From positions 62,001-126,000 of the forward strand of contig CANMSH010000008.1 in assembly GCA_947500525.1 (NCBI GenBank): a stretch of 64,000 nucleotides of DNA, in the 5' to 3' direction. Source of the DNA: an uncultured Flavobacteriaceae bacterium. GTDB taxonomy: Bacteria > Bacteroidota > Bacteroidia > Flavobacteriales > Flavobacteriaceae. Position numbers and translations under genes: made by a program. The notes beneath the pieces are model-generated. The model did not search any database. It saw nothing but the letters and a program-made list of their open reading frames with translations, and was not told the origin of the DNA. Positions within the stretch are counted from its first letter, which is position 1, and the number at the start of each line of letters is the position of its first letter. Shown piece after piece: positions 16,077-25,935 of this stretch.

Positions 16077-17159
16077 CTATAAATCCTTCGTCAAGGACCT
16101 TACAATTTTATTATCGGCTAAAAATTCTTTTAAAATAACTTTCAACGCGGTGTACATAGGTACTGCCACAATCATTCCAGTGATGCCAAAGAGTAAACCA
16201 CCTATTATAATAACTAAAAATATCTCTAATGGATGCGCTTTTGTAGCCTTTGAGAAAATTCTTGGTTGACTCACAAAATTATCGATCATTTGTGCTACAA
16301 AATAAAAAATCATTACATAAATAGTCGTCGGTAATATTTGGGTTTGAAAGTCTTGATCTAAGTGGCTAGTCATCGTTAAAATGAGCATGATGGCGCCACC
16401 AATAAGAGGTCCTACATATGGTATCAAGTTAAGTAGCGCACACAAAAAGGCAATCACAATGGCATTGTCAACTCCAAATATGAGCAATATAATGGTGTAC
16501 AAAACGAACAATATGGTAATCTGCGTAAGCAAACCAATAAAATATCTCGATAACAAGTCTTCAATTTTTTCTAACGATGCAGCAAACCGCCCTTCTGTTT
16601 TATCAGGAACTAAAACCATTAACCCATTGTGAAGAAGTTGACTATCTTTCATAAAAAAGAAAGCTATAAAAAGCACCGAGAATAAACCAATACTTAAACT
16701 ACCAACGGCGCCAATTACGTTGTTCAATAAATTTGGAACGGCCTTGAAGTTAGAAAAGATATCTACAGTTTTTAATTGATCTAGTACATTGATACCACGC
16801 GAAACAAAATAATCATTTGCCTGATTCAACAAATTTTCAATATTGTATTGCAATTCATGAATATCTAGCAAAGATAAATTTCTGCTTTGCTTGGCAATTA
16901 AGGGTATGAACATTGATATGAGTCCGAAAACCATACCTAAAAACAACACCATGGTCGAAATAACAGCAAGCGTGTTCGGAAATTTTAATTTTCGTTTCAA
17001 AAATCGAATGATTGGTCTACCCATCAATGATAAAACAGCGGCAATAATAATATAGATAATTACCGAACGTGTTTTGTAAAGAAAAAATAGAAGTAACCCA
17101 GAACCTATTATTATAGAAAGAGCTCGTAAGATGCCGTTGCTAATCGTTTTTGAATTCAT
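16077..17159 (-). CDS. AI-2E family (PerM-like) membrane permease
   Basis: A 360-residue integral membrane protein with about seven or eight helices: N-terminal pairs near 10-75, a soluble stretch with an amphipathic region near 85-150, and a C-terminal bundle. Seen: the family signature LCALLNLIPYVGPLIGG and the end block FGITGMIVAVPMYTALKVIL. The family includes exporters of autoinducer-2 and sodium/proton antiporters, so the substrate cannot be given. It is divergent from the membrane protein at 17187 with 27 bases between starts. Confidence 0.9.
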   Translation of the reverse strand: MNSKTISNGILRALSIIIGSGLLLFFLYKTRSVIIYIIIAAVLSLMGRPIIRFLKRKLKFPNTLAVISTMVLFLGMVFGLISMFIPLIAKQSRNLSLLDIHELQYNIENLLNQANDYFVSRGINVLDQLKTVDIFSNFKAVPNLLNNVIGAVGSLSIGLFSVLFIAFFFMKDSQLLHNGLMVLVPDKTEGRFAASLEKIEDLLSRYFIGLLTQITILFVLYTIILLIFGVDNAIVIAFLCALLNLIPYVGPLIGGAIMLILTMTSHLDQDFQTQILPTTIYVMIFYFVAQMIDNFVSQPRIFSKATKAHPLEIFLVIIIGGLLFGITGMIVAVPMYTALKVILKEFLADNKIVRSLTKDL

Positions 17160-17186
17160 ATCTGGTAAATATATGAAATTATTGAA

Positions 17187-18350
17187 ATGATGAGCACGCT
17201 TATTTTTCTATATTTGAAATATAAATCTACTGTTGTGCCGAGTTATTTTTTTTTACAAATAGACGTTGATAATGAAATATTATCTTTTTACGGTTGGTGG
17301 CAATTTGCCGTTTGTTTGTTTGCCTTTGTTGGTTTGTTAGCAATTTGGTGGCACATTGGTAAAAGACAAAATGATTTTGGGCAAGTCTGGTTGGCGCTTT
17401 CGGTACTTTGTTGGAGTATTTCTGGGGCAGTAGAGGTATATTATACTCAAAATCTGATAAGGGTTGATACTTCTTTATTAGATGGTTGGCGAAGTATTTT
17501 ATCACTGCTAAATAGCTTATTTATTTTATTAGCGCTGCCTTGGTTTCGATATTTACCAAAACCAATAGAAGATATTATTAAATCAAAATTTTGGATTTAT
17601 ATTGTAGGATTGCCTTTTTTGTTTTCGATAGTCCCTACCATTAGTAAAATGGCTTTAGGTTCATCACTGCGCGTTATAAGTGAGTTAGATGTATATTATG
17701 CCTTATTAACTTTAGGTTTTTTGGGGTATGTATTATGGGAATCTTTTGCAAAGAGAAGATTAAAAATATTGGCATGGCTATCTCTTATGACAATTGCAAT
17801 CACATTAATTGCTCAGTTCTATAAATTGACAGACTCATCAATAAATCTCACTTTATTCTCAGCCATTTTTAAAACATCATTAATCATGTTATTTTTTGCT
17901 TTGGCGTTGAGTTGGGTGAAAGAATTGGCCGAAAATGTGATACCTGAATCTCGAAACTTTTTTCTTCATTTTAAAAGACAAAAAAAATCCAATGGAAAGT
18001 TAGAGCAATCTGTTTTGCTAAAAGGACTACCGGGAGCAACAGGTCGTAAGGTAATTTTAACACCTGCTTTATATGAACTTTTCTTAAAGTTTGCATCGAG
18101 AAAGAAAGAGAATAAAGAGGATTGGTTAGAGATAAAACCTAAGAATTTTGATGTAGAGAAATCATATGACATTAATGATTACAATGAGATTAAAAGATTG
18201 CTAATTGCTTTATTAGACGGTATTTTTGGTAAAGAAAATTGGACGAGAGATCATCACCTCATACCCTTAAAGAATAGCCTTTTTGAAATGTCAGAAAAGC
18301 GAGAGCGAAAAATTCGCTTGGCGCTTCCTCCACAAAATATATCCTTATAA
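17187..18350 (+). CDS. Polytopic membrane protein with cytoplasmic tail, unknown
   Basis: A 387-residue protein not recognised. About seven hydrophobic helices lie between 30 and 260 (for example WWQFAVCLFAFVGLLAIWWH at 37-56). They are followed by a soluble basic tail of about 130 residues, with LPGATGRKVILTPALYELFL and a conserved-looking DLLIALLDGIFGKENWTRDHH-type ending. The layout (membrane sensor plus tail) resembles a signalling protein, but no known output domain is visible. Tandem ATGs stand at 17187 and 17190; no better start exists nearby. Confidence 0.7.
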   Translation: MMSTLIFLYLKYKSTVVPSYFFLQIDVDNEILSFYGWWQFAVCLFAFVGLLAIWWHIGKRQNDFGQVWLALSVLCWSISGAVEVYYTQNLIRVDTSLLDGWRSILSLLNSLFILLALPWFRYLPKPIEDIIKSKFWIYIVGLPFLFSIVPTISKMALGSSLRVISELDVYYALLTLGFLGYVLWESFAKRRLKILAWLSLMTIAITLIAQFYKLTDSSINLTLFSAIFKTSLIMLFFALALSWVKELAENVIPESRNFFLHFKRQKKSNGKLEQSVLLKGLPGATGRKVILTPALYELFLKFASRKKENKEDWLEIKPKNFDVEKSYDINDYNEIKRLLIALLDGIFGKENWTRDHHLIPLKNSLFEMSEKRERKIRLALPPQNISL

Positions 18351-18381
18351 AAAATAGCCGAAGCTTTTATTTTATCCAACC

Positions 18382-18406
18382 TTGTCAGTAAGCTTTTTAC
18401 TGACAA
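18382..18406 (+). terminator. Perfect hairpin between membrane gene and symporter
   Basis: TTGTCAGTAA, loop GCTTT, TTACTGACAA: a perfect 10-base stem. It lies 32 bases after the 17187-18350 gene and 78 bases before the symporter start. The following sequence is only moderately T-rich, so it may be a terminator or a 5'-leader structure of the symporter mRNA. Confidence 0.5.
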
Positions 18407-18483
18407 TTAGAACTCTTTTCCGACTTTTTTGAGGTGTTCGCATTTAGAAATGCAAATTGTGGCCGAACTATAAAAACTCACAA

Positions 18484-20106
18484 ATGAATTTGACAAAAAA
18501 ACAGTACCTAAATATTGCACTTTGGGTATCAATGCCAACAATAACAAGTGCCCAGGAGAAAGGCTTAGATGAACAAATAAATGACGCTTTTATGCCCTTT
18601 GCCATTTGGTGGGAAAACTTAATTTTTACAGAGATTATGATTGCTGGCTTTGGAATACCCGTTGTACTAATTTTATTGCTTTCTGGAGCTTTATTTTTTA
18701 CACTCTACTTTGGCTTTGTAAATGTCAAGCATTTCCCAACAGCAATACAAGTAGTGAGAGGGAAATATGATGATTTAGAAAAATTGGATCTCTCCTTAAA
18801 TGCTCAAGTTCATCAAGTTGACGGTGATATCATAGATACAGTTAAAGATGAAAGTCATCATGGCGAGGTGAATCATTTTCAAGCATTGGCCACGGCAGTT
18901 TCAGGTACTGTTGGTTTAGGAAATATTGCAATGGTAGCGGTTGCTATTTCTATTGGAGGTCCGGGAGCAACATTCTGGATGGTCGTGGCCGGATTATTAG
19001 GAATGTCATCAAAGTTCGTTGAATGCACGCTGGGTGTAAAATACAGAGATATTGATAGTGAAGGAAATGTATTTGGAGGACCAATGTATTACCTATCTCG
19101 AGGGTTAAAAGAACGTGGTTTTAAATATATTGGTAAGTTCTTGGCTATTACCTTCGCCGTTTTATGCGTAGGGGCTTCTTTCGGAGGTGGAAATGCTTTC
19201 CAAACGAATCAAGCGGCGGCTCAAATTATTGATCGATTCGGAATAGAAGGTGCTGCTTCAGGCAGTATGATTGGTCTAATCTTCGCTATTTTGGTAGGTA
19301 TTGTTATTATTGGTGGGATCAAGCGTATTGCGAAAGTTACTGAGAAAATTGTTCCTTTCATGGCTGTACTTTATGTTGCAGCAGCGTTGTTCATCATTTT
19401 ATCTAATTTCTCCTATGTAGATGATGCATTTTCTTTGATTTTTAATGAGGCTTTTACACCAAGAGCAACCATCACTGGAGGCTTCATTGGAGTTATGATT
19501 CAGGGGTTTCGTCGCGCTGCATTTTCTAACGAAGCAGGTGCAGGTTCAGCAGCAATTGCGCACGCAGCAGTGAACACAAAATTCGCCGCCTCTGAAGGGT
19601 TAGTAGGCTTACTAGAACCCTTTATTGATACGGTACTAATTTGTACGATGACGGCTATTGTTATTATCATGTTTAATGTAGATGGTGCATTTGTTTATGG
19701 TGATGTTGTGAATGGCCAAGCCTTATTAGCAGATGGCAGTAGAGCGGGAGGTGTAAATTTAACTTCTATGGCTTTCGACAGTGCCATTCCAGGATCTTCA
19801 TATGTGTTGGCCATTGCGGTAGTGCTTTTTGCCTTTTCGACCATCTTATCTTGGTCATACTATGGTTTGCAATCGTGGAAATATTTATTCGGTCGAGGAC
19901 GGTTGACAGATTTAACCTATAAAATTATATTCTTAATATTTACTGTGCTAGGAGCAGCAGTAACCTTAGATGCGGTAATTAAATTTTCGGATGCCATGAT
20001 TTTAGCACTGGTATTTCCTAATATGATTGGTCTTTTGTTTCTGTTTCCTAAGGTGCGCGAGGAGTTGAAAAAGTATATAAATATGATTCATACAAAACTA
20101 AATTAA
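18484..20106 (+). CDS. Sodium:alanine/glycine symporter (AGCS family)
   Basis: A 540-residue inner-membrane carrier importing alanine or glycine with sodium. I chose ATG 18484 over an upstream TTG (18457) because it opens with the usual short basic stretch MNLTKKQ. Seen: about 11 membrane helices, the family block SGTVGLGNIAMVAVAISIGG, FGGPMYYLSRGLKER, and SNEAGAGSAAIAHAAVNTK. An acidic insert near 100-120 carries several histidines. It stands alone, with a hairpin in the preceding intergenic region. Confidence 0.93.
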   Translation: MNLTKKQYLNIALWVSMPTITSAQEKGLDEQINDAFMPFAIWWENLIFTEIMIAGFGIPVVLILLLSGALFFTLYFGFVNVKHFPTAIQVVRGKYDDLEKLDLSLNAQVHQVDGDIIDTVKDESHHGEVNHFQALATAVSGTVGLGNIAMVAVAISIGGPGATFWMVVAGLLGMSSKFVECTLGVKYRDIDSEGNVFGGPMYYLSRGLKERGFKYIGKFLAITFAVLCVGASFGGGNAFQTNQAAAQIIDRFGIEGAASGSMIGLIFAILVGIVIIGGIKRIAKVTEKIVPFMAVLYVAAALFIILSNFSYVDDAFSLIFNEAFTPRATITGGFIGVMIQGFRRAAFSNEAGAGSAAIAHAAVNTKFAASEGLVGLLEPFIDTVLICTMTAIVIIMFNVDGAFVYGDVVNGQALLADGSRAGGVNLTSMAFDSAIPGSSYVLAIAVVLFAFSTILSWSYYGLQSWKYLFGRGRLTDLTYKIIFLIFTVLGAAVTLDAVIKFSDAMILALVFPNMIGLLFLFPKVREELKKYINMIHTKLN

Positions 20107-20205
20107 TGGACTGAGTTATTATCTAATATTAGAATTAATTAGAATGTTTTTCTTTATCTTTAGAAAGTAAAACGAAATTATAATTCTTCAATTAACGCAC
20201 CCTAA

Positions 20206-23200
20206 ATGAAAACAATTTTTAAATTATTATTTGTTGCAATATTCGTACTACCATTATGTTCAAATGCAACCATTCAACAAGAGACTAAATTAATATCTCA
20301 ACCCGCAATAAGTAACGACCATATAGCATTTATTTATGCAGAAGATCTTTGGGTTGCGAATCGCGACGGTACAAATCCACGACGGTTAACTATCGATGAA
20401 GGAATAGAATCATCTCCAATTTTTTCTCCAGATGGTAAAACGATTGCTTTTGGAGCGCAATATGATGGTAATTTAGATATTTATGTGGTATCTGTGAAAG
20501 GAGGAGTTCCGAAAAGATTGACATGGCATCCATATTTTGAGGGGATACAAGATTTTTCACCTGATGGGAAAAAGGTGCTGTTCTTTTCACAACGTAATTC
20601 CCATACAAATAGACACGCTCAGTTATTTGAAGTGAATATCGATGGTGGGGCTATTAATCAGTTAAAAATTCCGAATGCGTTTTCATCAAGTTATTCTAAT
20701 GACGGTAATCATATTGCTTACAATCCGCTCTATGAAGTTTTCAATCAATGGAAACATTATCGAGGAGGTACTGCATCACGCATATGGATTTACAATAAAA
20801 AGACCCATAAAGTAGAAGAAATTTCAAAACCTAGTGGCGGAAGTAACGATGCGAAACCGCAATGGGTAGGTGATCATGTTTATTTTAGAAGTGATAGAGA
20901 TGGAGAGTTTAATTTATATAGCTATCACGTAAAATCGAAAGAAGTGAAAGCCTTAACGAGTTTTAAAGATTTTCCGGTACTAGATCTGTATGCCTATAAA
21001 GGAACGATTATTTTCGAAAGGGCTGGGCAATTGCATACCTATGATATTGACTCGGGCACTGTAAATACCCTTAACATAAAAATTAACACCGATTTACTTG
21101 AATTGCGTCCGCGCTATGTTTCAGGTAGAAACTATGTACGTTCGGGAGGTATTTCACCTTCAGGTGCGCGAGCTGTTGTAGATTTTAGAGGAGACATCAT
21201 TACAGTACCAGCGAAAAAAGGAGATGATAAAAATATAACAAATACGCCGGGAGTTCATGAAACGTATCCTCAGTGGTCACCAGATGGTAAGTCGATTGCT
21301 TATTTTTCTGACGCTTCTGATGAATATGCATTGCATGTACAATCTACCGTAACAAATACTGTTATTAAAATTCCGTTAAACGGAACAGGCTTTTATGCAT
21401 ATCCTCATTGGTCTCCAGACAGTAAAAAAATTAGTTTTATAGATAATGGTCGTAATTTGTTTGTTGCAGATGTTGCGAGCAAGAAGGTAGATAAAATTGC
21501 ACAAGACGAACGCTACGTTCCAGGGCCATACAGAGAATTGTTTGGAAGTTGGTCTCATGATTCTAAATGGATAGCATATACGTTAATTACAGATACTAGC
21601 TTTGAAAAGGCATTTTTATACTCAGTAGACTCCAAGAAATCTCGTGCTGTTTCTGATGGATTATCAAGTGTTTCTGAACCTGTTTTTGATCCAAGTGGAA
21701 AATATTTGTACATGTTGGCGTCTACGGATGCAGGACCAGTAGTGAATTGGTTTGATCAATCGAGTATTGATATGAGAGCGACGAATTCAATATATGTGGT
21801 GACACTTCAAAAAGATGTAATATCCCCTTTAACAAAAGAAAATGATGAAGAAGAAATAGCCGCTCCAAAGGAAAAGGAAGATGAAAAGAAAAAAGGTATT
21901 TCTAAAGACACCAATATGACTATTGATTGGGACGGTTTTGAGAGTAGAATTATTTCGTTACCTGTGAGTCCTGGTCAGTATCGCAGTTTAGCGGTAGCGA
22001 AAGAAGGTGAATTATTCTATTTATCAACTAGTAATGGTACTACAACTTTAAAGAAGTATGATTTTAAGAAAAGAAAGGAAGATGATATAATGCCTGTAGA
22101 TGCTTTTCAAATTGCCAGCGGAGGTAAGAAGATGTTATACCTATCGAATCGTACTTGGAAAATTTCTAGTTTAGGAAAAAAATCTGACAATGGTCCTTTG
22201 AATTTTGGCGCTATTAAAGTAAAAATAGACCCCAGAAAAGAATGGAATAATATCTTCGAAGAGGCTTGGAGAGTAAACCGAGATTATTTCTATGATCCTG
22301 GAATGCACGGCGTAGATTGGGATGCTATGAAAGTAAAGTATAAAGCGTTTTTACCGCATGTATCATGTAGAAGTGATTTATATACAGTAATGGGATGGAT
22401 GTTTAGTGAACTTGGTGTTGGCCATCATAGATTTGGAGGAACGGGAGACAGACTTCATAGACCTCAAAGAATATCAGGAGGTTTGTTAGGTGCTGATTTT
22501 CAAATAAAAAATAATAGATATCAAATTAAAAAAATCTATGGAGGTTTAAATTGGACACCAAATCTAAGATCTCCATTAACTGAGCCAGGAGTTGATGTAA
22601 ATGAAGGAGATTATATAATTCAAGTAAATGGTAAAAATGTCTTAGGCACTGATAATATTTATAGCTTTTTTGAAAATACGGCGAACAAGATTACGAGCCT
22701 TCGGGTAAGTAAAAATAGAGATGGTTCGAAAGCGAGAGATGTAAAAGTCACACCACTTTTTACAGAATGGAGTATCCGAAATAGAGATTGGGTTGAAGGT
22801 AATATCAAAAAAGTTGATAAGGCTACCAATGGGCAAGTGGCGTATGTATATGTGCCGAATACAGCCAATGCAGGACATGAATATTTTAAACGTTATTTCT
22901 TCCCACAAGCAACTAAAAAGGCAATTATAGTCGATGAACGTTATAACGGAGGAGGTTATCTAGCCGATTATTATATAGACATTTTAAAAAGACCTGAACA
23001 AGCATATTGGAATTTCCGTTATGGGAAAGATCTAAAATCACCGAGTGCTTCTATTCAAGGTCCAAAAGTGATGATCACTGACGAAACTGCTGGTTCGGGA
23101 GGAGATTATTTACCTTGGATGTTTAGAAAGTTTAAATTGGGAACCATTGTTGGCAAAAGAACTTGGGGAGGACTTGTAGGAGTTTTAGGATATCCTGAAT

Positions 23201-23436
23201 TTATTGACGGAGGATCAGTGACTGCTCCTAATGTAGCTTTTTACAGTGATAAAGGTTTTAGAGTTGAGAATGAGGGTGTAGCACCAGATATCGAGGTAGA
23301 GCAGTGGCCAGAACTAACCAATAAAGGACAAGATCCACAATTGGAAAAAGCTATTGAGATTGCGTTAAAAGGATTGAAAGAGAATCCGCCAAAGGAAATG
23401 AAACGCCCTGCCTACCCTAATAAAGTTAAAAAGTAG
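20206..23436 (+). CDS. Tricorn-like S41 family protease, exported
   Basis: A 1076-residue protease with a signal peptide (1-22, ending SNA), so it should act in the periplasm. Residues 30-540 hold WD40/PD40-like beta-propeller repeats (IFSPDGKTIAFGAQ, WSPDGKSIAYFSD, WSPDSKKISFID). An acidic Lys/Glu-rich linker follows (550-570), then a core domain, a PDZ domain near 765-850 and the S41 catalytic domain. Catalytic residues align with archaeal Tricorn: His740 or His741 in GVGHHRFGG, Ser964 in TAGSGGDY, Glu1023 in ENEGVAPD. It probably degrades peptides to short products; the archaeal aminopeptidase partners are not nearby. Confidence 0.93.
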   Translation: MKTIFKLLFVAIFVLPLCSNATIQQETKLISQPAISNDHIAFIYAEDLWVANRDGTNPRRLTIDEGIESSPIFSPDGKTIAFGAQYDGNLDIYVVSVKGGVPKRLTWHPYFEGIQDFSPDGKKVLFFSQRNSHTNRHAQLFEVNIDGGAINQLKIPNAFSSSYSNDGNHIAYNPLYEVFNQWKHYRGGTASRIWIYNKKTHKVEEISKPSGGSNDAKPQWVGDHVYFRSDRDGEFNLYSYHVKSKEVKALTSFKDFPVLDLYAYKGTIIFERAGQLHTYDIDSGTVNTLNIKINTDLLELRPRYVSGRNYVRSGGISPSGARAVVDFRGDIITVPAKKGDDKNITNTPGVHETYPQWSPDGKSIAYFSDASDEYALHVQSTVTNTVIKIPLNGTGFYAYPHWSPDSKKISFIDNGRNLFVADVASKKVDKIAQDERYVPGPYRELFGSWSHDSKWIAYTLITDTSFEKAFLYSVDSKKSRAVSDGLSSVSEPVFDPSGKYLYMLASTDAGPVVNWFDQSSIDMRATNSIYVVTLQKDVISPLTKENDEEEIAAPKEKEDEKKKGISKDTNMTIDWDGFESRIISLPVSPGQYRSLAVAKEGELFYLSTSNGTTTLKKYDFKKRKEDDIMPVDAFQIASGGKKMLYLSNRTWKISSLGKKSDNGPLNFGAIKVKIDPRKEWNNIFEEAWRVNRDYFYDPGMHGVDWDAMKVKYKAFLPHVSCRSDLYTVMGWMFSELGVGHHRFGGTGDRLHRPQRISGGLLGADFQIKNNRYQIKKIYGGLNWTPNLRSPLTEPGVDVNEGDYIIQVNGKNVLGTDNIYSFFENTANKITSLRVSKNRDGSKARDVKVTPLFTEWSIRNRDWVEGNIKKVDKATNGQVAYVYVPNTANAGHEYFKRYFFPQATKKAIIVDERYNGGGYLADYYIDILKRPEQAYWNFRYGKDLKSPSASIQGPKVMITDETAGSGGDYLPWMFRKFKLGTIVGKRTWGGLVGVLGYPEFIDGGSVTAPNVAFYSDKGFRVENEGVAPDIEVEQWPELTNKGQDPQLEKAIEIALKGLKENPPKEMKRPAYPNKVKK

Positions 23437-23460
23437 ATTTAACTCATTAGTATATAAAAG

Positions 23461-23509
23461 CAGTTTGAGAATGGTAGCAATCATACTACAGTTTTCAAAC
23501 TGTTTTTTC
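23461..23509. terminator. Intrinsic terminator after the Tricorn-like gene
   Basis: CAGTTTGAGAA and TTTTCAAACTG pair across a ~20-base loop that itself has a short stem, followed by TTTTTT. It sits between convergent genes ending at 23436 and 23520. Confidence 0.8.
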
Positions 23510-23519
23510 TTTTAAAGAT

Positions 23520-24278
23520 TTACTGTAATTTAAAAGATATGGGTAAAATGAAGGAAACATCAATTTTTTCTCCATCGCGTACACCCGGTTTCCATTTTTT
23601 AAGTAAGTTAACAACGCGAAGCGCTTCTTTACTAAAAGAAGAGCTCGGTGAACGTAAAATGCGTATGCCTTTCAATGTAGCTTCTTTGGTAACTATAAAT
23701 CGCACTAAAACTTTACCTTCTTGCCCCATCGCGCGCATGCGCTTAGGGTATTGCATTTTTTTAGCAATAAACTTATAAATAGCTCTATTTCCACCGTCAT
23801 AAGTGGGCTTTACGAAATAGTCAAAATGGTCAATCTCTTTTCCATTTTCATCATAGCAAGTACCCGAAACAAATTTATTTTCCTTAAAAATGTCTTTCCT
23901 TTTTAACTGTTGGTTTTTCTCAAAATAAGTAGTGACTTCACCGTCTAATTTGTCATTTTTATAAGACTCCTGAATTTTGAGTTCTCCGTTGTCATGATAA
24001 ATCTTTAAAAAGCCGTCTCGAGTCCATTTTTCTATAGAATCATTGTTTCTGTTAATATTCGAATATTCGATTTCTTTAAAAAGTCTTCCGTTCGGTTCAA
24101 AATATTTGATCACACCACTTCCTTGAATCGTATCGGTGAAAACGTAGTGTTGAATTGTTACTGCATTGATACTATCTGTTTCTCTGCCAACATCATTAAA
24201 ATAATGTTTTTCGATTTTTTGTTGCCCTTGACTAAGCATCGAAATTATCAAAAAAGTAAAAAGTAATTTAATTTTCAT
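23520..24278 (-). CDS. TonB-family C-terminal domain protein
   Basis: A 252-residue exported protein. The signal peptide is 1-18 (LLFTFLIISMLSQG). The middle holds MORN-like repeats of the kind also seen in antitoxin-like proteins (GVIKYFEPNGRLFKEIEY, LKIYHDNGELKIQESYKNDK, TYFEKNQQLKRKDIF). The C-terminal ~85 residues are a TonB-type domain (GKVLVRFIVTKEATLKGIRI, then SKEALRVVNLLKKWKPG). Real TonB energy transducers have an N-terminal membrane anchor and Pro-rich linker; both are missing here. A role in outer-membrane transport is therefore uncertain. It is 16 bases from prfC on the same strand. Confidence 0.8.
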   Translation of the reverse strand: MKIKLLFTFLIISMLSQGQQKIEKHYFNDVGRETDSINAVTIQHYVFTDTIQGSGVIKYFEPNGRLFKEIEYSNINRNNDSIEKWTRDGFLKIYHDNGELKIQESYKNDKLDGEVTTYFEKNQQLKRKDIFKENKFVSGTCYDENGKEIDHFDYFVKPTYDGGNRAIYKFIAKKMQYPKRMRAMGQEGKVLVRFIVTKEATLKGIRILRSPSSSFSKEALRVVNLLKKWKPGVRDGEKIDVSFILPISFKLQ

Positions 24279-24294
24279 AGGATACGGTTTCTAT

Positions 24295-25881
24295 TTAAAA
24301 TTCGCTCGTAAAATGCAATTTGACACTTGGATATTTACTCTGTGTCATTTGAATGGTAAAAGCCGAATCTGCCAAAAACACTAATTGTCCTTGTTTGTCT
24401 TTGGCTAAATAGCGTTGTTTTACTCTCTTAAATTCAGCAAATTCTTCATTTTTAGCATCTTCTGGTGCTACCCAGCACACCTTATGCATTGGTAAATTTT
24501 CGTAGGTACATTTTGCACCATATTCATGTTCTAAACGATATTGAATTACTTCGTATTGTAAAGCACCAACAGTTCCAATGACTTTTCGTCCGTTTAATTC
24601 GAGTGTAAATAATTGGGCGACCCCTTCATCCATCAACTGATCTAAACCTTTATATAACTGTTTCGCCTTCATTGGATCTGCATTGTTTACATAGCGAAAA
24701 TGTTCGGGAGAAAAACTAGGAATTCCTTTAAAGTTTAATTGTTCTCCTTCAGTCAACGTATCTCCAATCTTAAAATTGCCAGTATCGTGTAACCCCACAA
24801 TATCACCAGGAAAAGATTCATCTACAATTTCTTTTTTCTCAGCAAAGAAAGCGTTAGGACTAGAAAATTTCAATTTCTTATTATGACGCACGTGTAAATA
24901 AGGTGCGTTTCGTTTAAATGTACCTGAAACAATTTTTACGAATGCCAATCTATCCCTGTGTTTCGGGTCCATATTGGCATGAATTTTAAACACAAAACCA
25001 GATAGTTTATCTTCTTTAGAATCTACCAATCGTTCTTCCGACATTTTTGGCTGAGGTGGAGGAGCGATGTCAATAAAACAATCAAGTAATTCTTTTACAC
25101 CAAAATTATTTAATGCTGAACCGAAAAATACAGGCTGTAGTTTTCCTTCAAGATAATCTTCTTGATTAAATGTAGGATATACTTCATATACTAATTCTAA
25201 TTCATCTCTAAGTTGATTTGCAGAAGCTTCACCAATTATAGAATCTAATTCTGGATTTGTAATATCATTAAATTCTATGCCTTCAGAAACCGTTTGTTTT
25301 TTCTCTGCTGAGAATAGATTTAACTTTTTCTGCCATACGTTATAAATACCTTTAAAATCATAACCCATTCCGATAGGGAAACTTAAAGGCGTTACAGTTA
25401 ATCCTAATTTTTGCTCTACTTCATCTAATAGATCAAAAGCATCCTTACCCTCTCTATCTAGCTTATTTATAAAGACAATCATCGGAATGTTCCGCATGCG
25501 ACAAACTTCTACCAATTTTTCTGTTTGTTCCTCAACACCTTTCGCAACATCAATCACAACGATAACACTGTCAACCGCGGTAAGTGTTCTAAAAGTATCC
25601 TCAGCAAAATCTTTGTGTCCTGGTGTATCCAGAATATTTATTTTTTTGTCTTTGTAAATGAAAGCAAGTACAGATGTAGCAACAGAAATACCACGTTGGC
25701 GCTCAATTTCCATAAAATCAGAGGTAGCTCCTTTTTTAATCTTATTATTTTTTACAGCACCAGCTTCTTGTATCGCACCACCGAATAGTAACAATTTTTC
25801 AGTCAATGTTGTTTTACCGGCATCTGGATGCGAAATGATTCCAAAGGTACGTCTACGTTGTATTTCTTCTAAAAAGCCCAT
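24295..25881 (-). CDS. prfC: Peptide chain release factor 3
   Basis: RF3 is a GTPase that removes RF1/RF2 from the ribosome after termination. The 528-residue length is typical. Seen: G1 SHPDAGKTTLTEKLL (17-31), switch II DTPGHKDFAEDTFRTL, G4 NKLDREGKD, the RF3-specific AGAVKNNKIKKGATSDFMEIE, and the C-terminal domain FTLELNGRKVIGTVGALQYEV. The assignment over EF-G or LepA is clear from these blocks and the length. Confidence 0.97.
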   Translation of the reverse strand: MGFLEEIQRRRTFGIISHPDAGKTTLTEKLLLFGGAIQEAGAVKNNKIKKGATSDFMEIERQRGISVATSVLAFIYKDKKINILDTPGHKDFAEDTFRTLTAVDSVIVVIDVAKGVEEQTEKLVEVCRMRNIPMIVFINKLDREGKDAFDLLDEVEQKLGLTVTPLSFPIGMGYDFKGIYNVWQKKLNLFSAEKKQTVSEGIEFNDITNPELDSIIGEASANQLRDELELVYEVYPTFNQEDYLEGKLQPVFFGSALNNFGVKELLDCFIDIAPPPQPKMSEERLVDSKEDKLSGFVFKIHANMDPKHRDRLAFVKIVSGTFKRNAPYLHVRHNKKLKFSSPNAFFAEKKEIVDESFPGDIVGLHDTGNFKIGDTLTEGEQLNFKGIPSFSPEHFRYVNNADPMKAKQLYKGLDQLMDEGVAQLFTLELNGRKVIGTVGALQYEVIQYRLEHEYGAKCTYENLPMHKVCWVAPEDAKNEEFAEFKRVKQRYLAKDKQGQLVFLADSAFTIQMTQSKYPSVKLHFTSEF

Positions 25882-25935
25882 CTCTAATAATTAGGGCGCA
25901 AAGATAAGTTTAATTTGATTATTTGAAAGGTATAA

